Positions 40,486-48,914 are shown, counted from the stretch's first letter. The stretch: 64,000 bases of DNA from Herbiconiux ginsengi (GCF_900107435.1 NZ_FNPZ01000004.1:496001-560000), one strand, 5' to 3'. A program made the numbers and translations. The notes: a model not told the origin generated them from the letters alone.

Positions 40486-41328
40486 ATGAAAACGCTCTTC
40501 TCCGCCCGCACCGAGAACCACGACGAACCAGACCTGGTCGAGCACGTGCAGCAACCCGGCGGGCTGGTCGCCGACAACATCTCGGCGTGGTTCGGCGACC
40601 ACAAGGTACTCGATCGGGTGTCGCTCAGCATGGCGGCAGGCGAGGTGACCGCCCTGATCGGACCCTCCGGATGCGGTAAGTCGACTTTCCTCCGCATCCT
40701 GAACCGCATGCACGAGATGATCCCTTCCGCGTCGCTTTTCGGCGAGGTGCGACTGGACGGCGATGACATCTACGCCCCGTCGCAGCGCATCACGTCGGCG
40801 CGACGCAACATCGGAATGGTCTTCCAGAAGGCGAACCCGTTCCCGGCCATGTCGATCTACGACAACACCATCTCTGGGCTCAAACTGGCGGGCATCCGAG
40901 CAACGCGTGCGGAGAAGGACCTCCTCGTCGAGGATTCTCTGCGAAAAGCGTCGCTCTGGGACGAGGTGAAAGACCGCTTGGAGCAGCCCGGTGGTGGTCT
41001 TTCGGGCGGCCAGCAGCAGCGGCTCTGCATCGCCCGTTCATTGGCGGTCTCCCCGCGAGTGCTGCTGATGGACGAGCCCTGCTCGGCACTCGATCCGACG
41101 TCGACTCGCCGGGTGGAAGAGACGATCGAGTCATTGCGCGGCCAGGTGACGGTCGTCATCGTCACCCACAACATGCAGCAGGCCGCCCGGGTGTCGAGCC
41201 AGTGCGCCTTCTTCCTGGCGGCGCAGAACACGCCCGGCGTGATCGTCGAGTACGGCGCGACCGAAGCGATGTTCGCGCATCCGCAAGACGACCGCACCAG
41301 CGACTACGTGAACGGGCGATTCGGATGA
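40486..41328 (+). CDS. pstB: PstB-like ABC transporter ATP-binding protein
   Basis: A 280-residue ATPase. Walker A is GPSGCGKST (about 64-72), the Q-loop is NIGMVFQKANPFP, the signature LSGGQQQR (about 170) precedes Walker B LLMDEPCSALDP (about 188-199), and the H-loop is VTHNMQQA. The sequence follows PstB closely (GEVRLDGDDIY, NPFPAMSIYDN). It powers import through the PstC/PstA-like permeases. GAGGA lies eight bases before the ATG. It overlaps the transglycosylase by four bases. No phoU is present in the cluster. Confidence 0.92.
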   Translation: MKTLFSARTENHDEPDLVEHVQQPGGLVADNISAWFGDHKVLDRVSLSMAAGEVTALIGPSGCGKSTFLRILNRMHEMIPSASLFGEVRLDGDDIYAPSQRITSARRNIGMVFQKANPFPAMSIYDNTISGLKLAGIRATRAEKDLLVEDSLRKASLWDEVKDRLEQPGGGLSGGQQQRLCIARSLAVSPRVLLMDEPCSALDPTSTRRVEETIESLRGQVTVVIVTHNMQQAARVSSQCAFFLAAQNTPGVIVEYGATEAMFAHPQDDRTSDYVNGRFG

Positions 41329-42170
41329 CCCGGACTCCTGGTCGGCCGACCGTGCGGCCTCGCCGTCCTGTCTCCCGTGTGGGGCGCACGACGGCGACGC
41401 TCGTCTGCGCCGCATTCCTGATCGCCGGCGTCGTGGGCTGGATCGCCGGGATGCCGAAGCCGTCCGAAGCGGTGCCCTACGCCTTCGCAGAGATCGCTCC
41501 CACGCCGGGTGCCGTCCAGGCCCGCACAGGCAGCATCGCGGGAGGCGGAGCGGGTGGCAGCGATGTCGCAGCCACCCAGACCGCACCGCCGGTGGGCTCC
41601 GCGACCGACGGCATCGTCTCCGCCGAATGGATGGCCACCACCAGCGCCGCCACAGGAATCCCGGTACGCGCACTGCAGGCCTACGCCGTCGCCGCGCGCA
41701 CCCTCGAAACGCGCGCCCCGCAGTGCCACCTCGGCTGGAACACTCTCGCCGCCCTCGGTGAGCGCGAATCCGCGCACGGCACTCACGAAGGAGCCCACCT
41801 CGACGCGGGCGGGCAGCTCATCGGCCAGATCCTGGGACCGGTGCTCGACGGCTCCGTCTACGACGCTGTTCCCGATACCGATGGGGGTCGGTGGGACGGC
41901 GACGCCCAGTACGATCGTGCGGTAGGGCCGCTCCAGTTCATCCCCGCCACCTGGACGGCGATCGGCGAGGACGGCTCAGGCGACAGCGTCGCCGACCCGA
42001 ATCAGATCGACGATGCAGCCCTCAGTGCCGGCATCTATCTCTGTGCGAGCGGGGGTGATCTGTCGACCGCTGACGGCTGGGCGTCCGCGGTGCGCGCCTA
42101 CAACACCGCCGACGACTACCTGCCCGCCGTGCGGAAACAGGCCGACGACTACGCGCGGCTGGCAGGCTGA
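41325..42170 (+). CDS. lytic transglycosylase-like peptidoglycan hydrolase
   Basis: A 281-residue protein with an Arg-rich N-terminus, a signal-anchor helix (about 20-42) and an MltB/SLT-type catalytic domain (about 95-281). The catalytic Glu is in the ERESAHG segment, and AVGPLQFIPATW and the late AVRAYN segment are family hallmarks. It probably cuts glycan strands outside the membrane to make room for the wall-spanning proteins of the cluster. Start and stop overlap neighbours by 4 and 1 bases. Confidence 0.88.
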   Translation: MTRTPGRPTVRPRRPVSRVGRTTATLVCAAFLIAGVVGWIAGMPKPSEAVPYAFAEIAPTPGAVQARTGSIAGGGAGGSDVAATQTAPPVGSATDGIVSAEWMATTSAATGIPVRALQAYAVAARTLETRAPQCHLGWNTLAALGERESAHGTHEGAHLDAGGQLIGQILGPVLDGSVYDAVPDTDGGRWDGDAQYDRAVGPLQFIPATWTAIGEDGSGDSVADPNQIDDAALSAGIYLCASGGDLSTADGWASAVRAYNTADDYLPAVRKQADDYARLAG

Positions 42171-42943
42171 TGAGGAGCGCCATCACCGGTGCGCCTCTGC
42201 GGCGCGGCACCTACCGAGCGCGCGGGCGGCGTAGACGACGGCCGTCCGCCGTCATGCTCGTACTCATCGGTGTCTGTGTGCTCTGCCTCGCGGTCGCCTC
42301 GACGATGGTGGGGTTCTATCTCACTGGCGCACCGGCGGTCATGTCGCTGGTGCAGACCGTGCCGGCGCCGGTCGATGTCGTCGCCGCGGCTGTCGCAGAA
42401 GACGCGGCTGCCGAGCAATTGGCCGAGCAGGAGAACGGGGGTACTGTGCCGGCGGCCGTGCCCGGCCAGCCGTTGAACATCCGGATTCCTGCTGTCGACC
42501 TCGACGCCGCGATCCGGTCGATGAGCGTGCCCGACGACCGACAGCTCGATCCTCCCGGACCCTCACGCGCCTACTGGCTGTCGGACTACGGCGCGGCCGG
42601 ACCAGACAGTGAAAACACCACCTACCTCGCCGGGCACACCTACCGCGACGGATCGGCGGTGTTCAATCCGCTGCTCGACGTGCCGCAATCGGCCGGGGCC
42701 GTGCACGACGGTGACGCCGTGATCATCACCACCCCGGAGGGCGACTACAGCTACACCGTCACGGCCACCGCCCTCTACGACAAGACATCGGTGGGGGAGC
42801 AGGCGGAACTCTGGAAGCAGGTTCCCGGCCGGCTGGTGATCGTGACGTGCTTCCAGTACAACGGGGGAACATCCTCGAGCCAGAACTTCGTGGTGTACGC
42901 CCAGCTCGACGGCCCGGACACCGGGGCCCAGGGGTCGAAATGA
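42170..42943 (+). CDS. class E/F-type sortase
   Basis: A 257-residue membrane-bound transpeptidase. Residues 1-28 are basic, a membrane helix follows (about 29-52), and the sortase domain covers about 98-250. The catalytic His is in TYLAGHTY (His156) and the nucleophile in VIVTCFQ (Cys227). The Arg that normally follows in the last strand (YRxNVVV type) is not evident: the segment reads TSSSQNFVVYAQL. It could attach the C-terminally anchored proteins of the cluster to peptidoglycan. The cluster lacks obvious LPxTG/LAxTG substrates, so the signal recognised may be unusual. Confidence 0.85.
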   Translation: MRSAITGAPLRRGTYRARGRRRRRPSAVMLVLIGVCVLCLAVASTMVGFYLTGAPAVMSLVQTVPAPVDVVAAAVAEDAAAEQLAEQENGGTVPAAVPGQPLNIRIPAVDLDAAIRSMSVPDDRQLDPPGPSRAYWLSDYGAAGPDSENTTYLAGHTYRDGSAVFNPLLDVPQSAGAVHDGDAVIITTPEGDYSYTVTATALYDKTSVGEQAELWKQVPGRLVIVTCFQYNGGTSSSQNFVVYAQLDGPDTGAQGSK

Positions 42944-44694
42944 CCGACGGTCCCGACCGCCCCGATCCTCCTCTCCCCGCGCTGCCTGATCGCTACCGCG
43001 TGGGGGCCCTCATCCGGTCGACCCCCGTTGTGCGCATGCATCGCGGATACGACGAGCAGGTCGACCGGCCCGTCAGAGTCACCTTCCTCAGGCCTGATCA
43101 TGCAGGGGACCCTGCGCACCGGGTGCTCTTCGACTCCACGGTGGCTGTGGCCGTGGAACTCACGCATCCGGCCGTCGTCGCCGTCTACGACGTGAAGATC
43201 GAGGATGCCGGCGCCCCGGGAGATCGGTGGGTGGTGGGTGAACTCGTCGATGCCCCCACCCTCGACGAGTTCATCGTCGACTCCGAGCTCGGCCGACACT
43301 GGCCCCACGTCGTGCTCGGTCTCGCCCGCCAGCTCGCGAACGCGCTGCAAGCGGCCCATGCCGAGGGCATCGTGCACGGCAATCTCGGACCATCGACCGT
43401 CTTCCTCGAGCAGACGACGGTCGGCCTGCGGGTGAGGGTCGACGAATTCGGTCCTCAACCCGCCGATCTGGCATTTCCCCTCGATCCAGCGATGGCCAAG
43501 GCGATGTGGCACACCTTCGCCGAGCAGATCGTCTACCCGTCTCCGGAGCAGCGGGCGGGGCGCGCTCCGACCCGCCGGTCAGATGTCTACGGGTTCGGAT
43601 GCGCGCTCGCAGCGTTGATTCTTCTCGACCCGGTGGAGCGCGCCGACGATCCGCTCTCCGATGCTCTCGCCCGGATCGCCGCTCGGGCCATGAGCGAGCG
43701 GCCGGTGGCACGCCAGAACTCGTTCGTCACCGTGCTCACCGAACTGGACCGCATCGAAACCGTCGACGACGGCGGCGGAGGAGATGACCCGGATTCTGCA
43801 GCCGGGCAATCCCCGACCGAAGTGCTCTCCTTCGCGCCGCCGACAGGGCCGGCGCAGCGCGACACCGGATCGCGGCCGCGCGCGCAGCGGACGCGCCACC
43901 GCCGATCGCGTCGAGGAGCCGTGACCGCCGTCGCGGTCGCGGTCATGATCGCCGCCGTCGCCGGATTCGGGTGGGCCAACAGCGGCGTCGCGCCCAGGAG
44001 CGCGAGTGTGATCATTCCGTCCGTTGCTGGGCAAACCGTCTCCGACGCGACAGCCGCGCTCACCCGGATCGGGATCGGCGTGGCGGGGCAGGTGTCACGC
44101 GACGACGGCGCGGTTGCCGCGGGACTCGTGACGCAGACCGATCCGGCCGCGGGCTCGCAGGTGACCACGGGGCAGACGGTCACGCTCGTGATCTCCACCG
44201 GTCAGCACGTGATCGCCGTGCCCCAGCTCCAAGGCTTGGACCTGGCCGCCGCGAGAGACCTTCTCGCCTCGAATCGACTCGAGGCGGGCGAGATCGTGGA
44301 GCGTGACGGCCTCAACCAGGCGGGCATGGTTCTGGAGAGTTCACCGGCCTACGGCGCATCGCTTGGCATCGGAGGGCGAATCGACCTCGTGGTGTCGAGT
44401 GGCGACCAGCGCGTGCCCGGCGATCTCGTGGGGCAGGCCGGTGCGGCAGCGGCCCAAGCATTGGCATCCGCTGGACTCTCGCCGCAGGTCGTGCGCGAGA
44501 AGCGGTCGGATGCCGCCACCGACGTGGTCGTCGCCGTCTCGCCGCCGACCGGATCGAGCGTGCCACTGGGTTCGATCGTCACCATCACCATCTCGGAGTG
44601 GGCGCCGCCGCCGTCCAGCCCGCAGCCCACCGCATCGCCGAGCCAGACGACAGATCCGACTCCCTCGGCAACACCGCGGGTGCGCGACCAATAG
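42940..44694 (+). CDS. PASTA-domain protein with a degenerate Ser/Thr kinase domain
   Basis: A 584-residue protein laid out like PknB: a cytoplasmic kinase-like domain (about 18-270), a Pro/Arg linker, a membrane helix (about 327-347), three PASTA domains (about 356-423, 424-489 and 490-556) and a Pro/Ser tail. The kinase motifs are broken: VRVTFLR replaces the VAIK lysine strand, HGN (146-148) replaces HRD so the catalytic Asp is gone, and the DFG region reads DEFG. The helical C-lobe with YPSPEQRAGR and RSDVYGFG is intact in outline. It likely binds muropeptides or lipid II outside and signals or scaffolds inside without phosphotransfer. Last gene of the operon; overlaps the sortase by four bases. 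Confidence 0.87.
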   Translation: MTDGPDRPDPPLPALPDRYRVGALIRSTPVVRMHRGYDEQVDRPVRVTFLRPDHAGDPAHRVLFDSTVAVAVELTHPAVVAVYDVKIEDAGAPGDRWVVGELVDAPTLDEFIVDSELGRHWPHVVLGLARQLANALQAAHAEGIVHGNLGPSTVFLEQTTVGLRVRVDEFGPQPADLAFPLDPAMAKAMWHTFAEQIVYPSPEQRAGRAPTRRSDVYGFGCALAALILLDPVERADDPLSDALARIAARAMSERPVARQNSFVTVLTELDRIETVDDGGGGDDPDSAAGQSPTEVLSFAPPTGPAQRDTGSRPRAQRTRHRRSRRGAVTAVAVAVMIAAVAGFGWANSGVAPRSASVIIPSVAGQTVSDATAALTRIGIGVAGQVSRDDGAVAAGLVTQTDPAAGSQVTTGQTVTLVISTGQHVIAVPQLQGLDLAAARDLLASNRLEAGEIVERDGLNQAGMVLESSPAYGASLGIGGRIDLVVSSGDQRVPGDLVGQAGAAAAQALASAGLSPQVVREKRSDAATDVVVAVSPPTGSSVPLGSIVTITISEWAPPPSSPQPTASPSQTTDPTPSATPRVRDQ

Positions 44695-44739
44695 TTCGAT
44701 TCACAGGATCGCTCAACGTCGAATCGACACTCTTTAGAC

Positions 44740-44952
44740 ATGGTCGAGAAGAAAAGCGAACGCGAAGCCATCGACGACGTCGCCCGTCGACTGAAGAAGA
44801 AGTATCCAGAAGTCCCGGGACAGGACATCGAGCAACTCGTCGAGAGCAATTACTCCGAGTTTAAGCATGCCAGGTTGCGCGACTACATCGCCGTGCTCGT
44901 CGAACACGGCGCGAAGGCCGCGATCACCGCGAGAAAGCACCAAGCTCACTGA
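44740..44952 (+). CDS. small three-helix-bundle protein
   Basis: A 70-residue charged helical protein (REAIDDVARRLKKKYPEVP, then HARLRDYIAVLVEHGAKAA). The pattern matches the small three-helix bundle dimerisation domain found alone or at the N-terminus of some actinobacterial phosphatases. No Shine-Dalgarno sequence; the ATG directly follows a TTTAGA, so the mRNA may be leaderless. Function unknown. Confidence 0.65.
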   Translation: MVEKKSEREAIDDVARRLKKKYPEVPGQDIEQLVESNYSEFKHARLRDYIAVLVEHGAKAAITARKHQAH

Positions 44953-45012
44953 GGCTCGCCGCCTGTGCCGCCTGTTCACTCTCGGTTCATTCGCGCGGCT
45001 TAGTGTCAGCCA

Positions 45013-45219
45013 ATGAATGAGCTCAACTGGACCGAGAAGCTCTGATTGCTCGCATCGATGTCGCGGTCGCCCTCGACGCCGCACCTTTGCCCGTCACACC
45101 CGACCGCGCTCGACTTCACCTGTCGTACTTCGGGATCGTCGCGGCTGTCAATCGCGGCGAAATGACGCCGGAGATTGCCACGGTGCTGCTAGAAGAGATG
45201 CTGGATGACCTGGCTTAGT
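45013..45219 (+). pseudogene. small gene broken by a frameshift
   Basis: From ATG 45013 the frame encodes MNELNWTEKL and stops. Shifted to the frame of ATT 45045, it continues as a protein-like stretch IARIDVAVALDAAP to MTPEIATVLLEEMLDDLA, ending at 45219. The continuous frame has no standard start of its own. A small indel near 45041 would rejoin the two. The family is not recognised. Confidence 0.4.
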
Positions 45220-45260
45220 CGACTCGTGACGTTCTGTTCATCGTTGCCAGAGCCTGTCCC

Positions 45261-45458
45261 ATGGCCGGCGCGGTGAAGCGCTCCTCCAGCCGCCTTCTCT
45301 CTATCAGCATCGTCTTTGCGGTGATCGCTGCTCTCGCGGCCGTCCTCCTGGTAGGCCCGCTGCTGTTCGGGGCTTTCCAATCCAACTCGTGCTCAGAGGA
45401 GTACATAGAGCAGCATCCGGGCTTCGTTTGCCGCGATACGGGAACGAACGCGCCCTAG
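45261..45458 (+). CDS. small membrane protein
   Basis: A 65-residue protein with a basic N-terminus (KRSSSRLLS), one membrane helix (about 14-38) and a short outer tail with two Cys. No clear ribosome binding site. It looks real in composition, but the region is full of fragments, so it may itself be a remnant. Confidence 0.5.
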   Translation: MAGAVKRSSSRLLSISIVFAVIAALAAVLLVGPLLFGAFQSNSCSEEYIEQHPGFVCRDTGTNAP

Positions 45459-45520
45459 TGATTCTGTCCAGGGGAGTTGGCGAGGGCGCTCCTCGACAGC
45501 GCCCCGGACTGGCCGGATGA

Positions 45521-45796
45521 CGGGGTGTCGACTTCCTCCGGCGGCACGCTCCACGCACTCGCAGCGGCAAGCTGGCCGCGGTCCGCGACGAGGACACAGT
45601 CGCTGCAATCGTCGCATCTCTACTCGACCTGAACGATTCGTGCGTCGAGGTCGTCTCCCAATCCCACTCAACGGTCGAGAACATGCTCCAGGCGGTCGGC
45701 GCCGCCGGGCTTGCCGTCGCGGACATAGCCAAGCACCCCAAGACTGGCACGACCCCCGATGCGTACTCAGCGGACGACTGTCGGGACGAGAGGTGA
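45521..45796 (+). pseudogene. gene fragment without a start codon
   Basis: An open frame of 91 codons begins right after a stop and has no usable start, but its translation is protein-like (AAVRDEDTVAAIVASLLDL, then AVGAAGLAVADIAKHP). It probably is the 3' end of a lost gene. Its last 30 bases overlap the SAVED-like remnant on the other strand. Not identified. Confidence 0.35.
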
Positions 45797-46114
45797 ACAC
45801 TCCCAAATAAGCACTTCCGTGATCGGGCCACCGGCCAGTCCTGGCTCGAGCACAAGAGCTGGTACGTATCGTGATCCACCGGGATTGTCGTCGACCCATT
45901 CGTAAACCACGGTGTGGAGTGTGTTGAGATGGCGCCCAACAAGTACAGCCATCGGATAAGGGCCATGGAAGACGAGATGGACTTGGGTGCGTCCATTCGT
46001 CGCGGCCGCTCGCCTGATCTGCTGTGCGATGGCAGTGCTGAGTCGACCCGCTTCTCTTGGGTCGATCCGATCTGAACCAACAGCCGTGATAATTGCTGTC
46101 GTTGTGAATTGGTC
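45767..46114 (-). pseudogene. SAVED-like domain remnant (CBASS-type effector fragment)
   Basis: On the minus strand an open frame of 115 codons starts after an in-frame TGA and has no early start codon. Its translation contains GRLSTAIAQQIRRAA, then TQVHLVFHGPYPMAVLVGRH, then LNTLHTVVYEWVDD and RYVPALVLEP. This order (HLxFxGP...LGRxLNTL...VxxYEW...YxPAL) is the C-terminal half of SAVED domains, which bind cyclic oligonucleotides in CBASS anti-phage effectors. The N-terminal effector domain and any cyclase gene are absent. Assignment is by eye. Confidence 0.55.
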
Positions 46115-46304
46115 TCATGCACAAGGTGTTCAAAGACTGTTCGATATGGGTTCGGCGTCAGGCTGACAAGATGTAGCAACACGGTCGGCGGTGTCCGAGG
46201 GCCGTTGCCTTTCGAGGGCGTCCAGACGGATGTCCATCCCGCGTTGCACTAAAACATTGCGATCGACCAGGTCACGCTGCCGTCGTGAGCTCGTCTGCAA
46301 CGAG

Positions 46305-46394
46305 CCGGGACCATACCGGGACCACAGGCATGCGATGCATGCAATGCATGACGTGAAATGACGGCGATTGCGTAGCATTGTGGCCCGGAAAATC
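46305..46394. repeat. right-end subterminal sequence of element 1
   Basis: CCGGGACCATACCGGGACCA (two copies of ACCGGGACCA type), a run of GCATGC/ATGCAATGCATG palindromes, then CATGACGTGAAATGAC and GCCCGGAAAA. The same series occurs at 57133-57218 before the third att copy. Such repeats beside att are typical arm-type integrase binding sites. Confidence 0.65.
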
Positions 46395-46418
46395 AGGCAA
46401 AGTGACTGAACGGGATAC

Positions 46419-46461
46419 CTGGGGGTCAAGGGGTCGCAGGTTCAAATCCCGTCAGCCCGAC
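46419..46461 (+). repeat. attachment site copy 2
   Basis: A 43-base copy of the tRNA-Pro 3' half with one change (CCCGTC for CCTGTC). The 5' half of the tRNA is missing, so it is not a functional tRNA. The bases after it (AAATACCTGATCA, 46469-46481) repeat those after copy 1 (23427-23439), marking the left end of element 2. Confidence 0.85.
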
Positions 46462-46585
46462 GTAAGAGAAATACCTGATCAGAGGCTATTTCAAGAAGTC
46501 GCAAGATCGGTGTCCCGGGCGGTTTTGGACCCACATCCGCACCCATGAACCCCTTGACTCGACATGTCAAGTGGTTCAGGCGTTT

Positions 46586-47554
46586 CTAGGTACTCATCGC
46601 GTCCTCTCGAAGACGTTGGTTCATGCGTGCTGCTGCGTTCCGCAGCGCGGTGTCGTCAGTGTGTAGGTAGGCACGCGTCCTCTCGACGGACGCGTGCCCG
46701 AGGATGTCACTCACGACATGGATCGGGACGCCCGCGTTCGCGAACCACGTTGCATCCGCATGCCGAAGGTCGTGACGACGCAACCCCGGCAACCCCAACG
46801 ATGCAACCAACTCGTTCCACCCGGTTACGTCACGCAATGCTGCGCTCGTGATGACCCCGCTGCGCGGCCCACGCAACAGCGGCTCGTCGCGTGCCCGTTG
46901 CATCGTAAGTCTGCGCAGCACGTTTTCTAACGGCTCGATGATCGGCACACGGCGTTTCCGACCTCCCTTCGGAGGTTTGATACTCAGGCCACCGGCGCCG
47001 GGAAAGCACTGGCGCTCGATCGAGACGACCATGTTTGCCCAATCGACATCACCGACGACCAGTCCGGCTACTTCTGAACTGCGCGCGGCCAAGAATGCGC
47101 TGAGCAAGATGTGGTCGCTGTAACTCTGATGAACCGTAGCGCAGGCCTTGGCAATGCGCTCGACATCAGCAGGTCCGGGAACGGGATTCGCGTGCTGAAT
47201 GTGCGTCTTTGGGTGGGAGCGCCTGCTGGCCCGGTCACGCATTGGGTTGCGCGTGATGAGTTCATCCCGCACTGCTTCATCAAGCACTCGGGTCAGAGCA
47301 GCGATTGTGTTCTTGATGGTGGAGGGCGAGTGAGTTCTTTCCCAACCGTCGTTGGTTCGATCCACGATCCCCGCGGTGATCCTGCGCACGGGAAGGCGCC
47401 CCAGCGCGGGCAATACCCGAAGTCGAAGGCCAGCCCTATAACCGGCTGCCGTCGACGTCATGTCCACCCCGCGAACGAAACGGTCACCGATTCGGCGAGC
47501 GTAGCTTTCGAATGAGATCAGCGGATCAATCGAGTCGCCGAATCTGGATCGCAC
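46586..47554 (-). CDS. tyrosine-type integrase of element 2
   Basis: A 322-residue recombinase. The core-binding domain (about 10-105) precedes the catalytic domain with Arg in RSSEVAGL, HDLRH (HxxR), LGHASVERT and Tyr in RAYLH. The start used is GTG 47554. The natural start may lie upstream: the same frame continues back through DSDAEAEDYFDL to 47608, and another frame (from ATG 47723) encodes the expected N-terminal beta-sheet ending RVRWTDPISRRRMSRSI. A one-base frameshift near 47590-47608 seems to split them. The catalytic part is intact. Confidence 0.85.
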   Translation of the reverse strand: MRSRFGDSIDPLISFESYARRIGDRFVRGVDMTSTAAGYRAGLRLRVLPALGRLPVRRITAGIVDRTNDGWERTHSPSTIKNTIAALTRVLDEAVRDELITRNPMRDRASRRSHPKTHIQHANPVPGPADVERIAKACATVHQSYSDHILLSAFLAARSSEVAGLVVGDVDWANMVVSIERQCFPGAGGLSIKPPKGGRKRRVPIIEPLENVLRRLTMQRARDEPLLRGPRSGVITSAALRDVTGWNELVASLGLPGLRRHDLRHADATWFANAGVPIHVVSDILGHASVERTRAYLHTDDTALRNAAARMNQRLREDAMST

Positions 47555-47872
47555 GAGATCGAAATAGTCCTCTGCTTCGGCGTCGCTGTCGACCCGTGAT
47601 CGAACGACTCATCCGCCGGCGTGAAATCGGGTCCGTCCAGCGCACTCGAGCGTGGATCCTCGCGCCTCGTCGGACCATATCCGTGCCTAGGCGGACTGCG
47701 GTATTCGGATGGAAAAGCACCATGTATTTTCATCCGAATGACGTTCGTCGGTGGAGCGGAGCTTCTTTGGCGTGCCGTGCTGGTCCGCTATTGCGTAGCC
47801 TGTCACCCGACGTGTTGAAGAGGTGCGGTTCCGGAAATCAGGAGCACCACCTGTCGATGCCAGAATGAGCAC

Positions 47873-48754
47873 ATGGCTGCATCCGAGTTCTATAGCGACA
47901 GGACGCGCGGACCGGCGTCACGGGACAGGGACGTCCTCACGGAAGCAACCGCTCGGGGTCTGTTGAACTTAGTCCAGAGCAAGATTGATGGGAATTGGTT
48001 CGCGAAGCGGTTCCCGGACCAGTGCTACGACAAGCAAGGCGTAACTGGCACGGTCGATGGTGCAGTCGAGGCTGAAATTCAGGCGCTGATCCCTGACCTC
48101 CAGTTCCCTCTGAGCCGGAACGTTGACGCTCCGGGAGACGTGATTCTTGATCTGCTTGAGTACGCAGCTCGTTACGTAAGCGAACCGTCGAACGGCCGAT
48201 TTCATTCGGGACGCAAACATCATGAGCTGAACTTCGACGACAAGAGCGGTCGCTCGACGTTTCGCGACGAGGCGAACCAGATCCTCGCTCGCGGACGCAC
48301 GACTTATGAGTTGGCGTCGTCGCTTGAGGTGCAGCGAACCGGAACACCGGAGGTGAGAACGGCTCTCTCGGAGCTGCAACCCGATACCGGGGATCCGGAA
48401 CTCGACACACTCGTCACGGACGCCCGCAATCTCTATTTTTCGCGCAAGAGCAGCGTCCGCAAGATCGGGATCGAAAAATTGTGGGACGCATTCGAGCGAC
48501 TTAAGACGATCGGGATCCCCAACGGTGACAAACGACGAAGTGCCACCCAGTTGTTGGATCACATCTCGAACGGAGCGTTTCGTGTCGAGGTCGAGGCGGA
48601 GATGCTGGCTCTGACGAAGATCGGCAACGCATTCAACATTCGCCATCACGAGACGGGTAAACACGCCGTGCCGGTTGAAGGATACGACTATCTGTTCTCC
48701 CGAATGTCAGGGCTGATCATCCTTCTCTTGCGTGAGAGCGATCGCTTGGCGTAG
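47873..48754 (+). CDS. HEPN-like putative abortive-infection protein
   Basis: A 293-residue mostly helical protein. The C-terminal segment has NAFNIRHHETGKH (Arg257 to His264) followed by YDYLFSRMSGLIILLL. This RxxxxxxH arrangement is typical of HEPN RNase domains in AbiJ-like and related abortive-infection proteins. The N-terminal two thirds are not recognised. A possible -10 (CAGAAT, 47860-47865) seven bases before the ATG suggests a leaderless mRNA. It sits next to the integrase in a defence island. RNase activity is inferred, not shown. Confidence 0.6.
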   Translation: MAASEFYSDRTRGPASRDRDVLTEATARGLLNLVQSKIDGNWFAKRFPDQCYDKQGVTGTVDGAVEAEIQALIPDLQFPLSRNVDAPGDVILDLLEYAARYVSEPSNGRFHSGRKHHELNFDDKSGRSTFRDEANQILARGRTTYELASSLEVQRTGTPEVRTALSELQPDTGDPELDTLVTDARNLYFSRKSSVRKIGIEKLWDAFERLKTIGIPNGDKRRSATQLLDHISNGAFRVEVEAEMLALTKIGNAFNIRHHETGKHAVPVEGYDYLFSRMSGLIILLLRESDRLA

Positions 48755-48914
48755 TGGACTCGGACCCGGCGTAGGGAACTTCGGCAGCGGCGAACGTTTG
48801 CGCTTGCTGGCCGGGGAAGTCGGTGAGTTTCGCATGGGGCCTGAGCTGCGCGGTAGGACCGCCAACCTAATCGTCCCTCACTCGCCCCGCCTCTAAATGT
48901 CGGAGGTCAATGCG

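Noticed and set aside
29567-41328. Plain high-affinity phosphate (Pst) operon
   Set aside because: There is no phoU or two-component system, three PstS-fold proteins have unusual anchors, and sortase and wall genes are built into the operon. The Pst names here mean family only.
45304-46182. 292-codon minus-strand frame in the gene-fragment region
   Set aside because: Low-quality composition. A different minus frame (45767-46114) gives the SAVED-like sequence instead.
46419-46461. A second tRNA-Pro gene
   Set aside because: Only the 3' half of the tRNA is present; there is no 5' acceptor strand or D arm. The same holds for 57245-57287.
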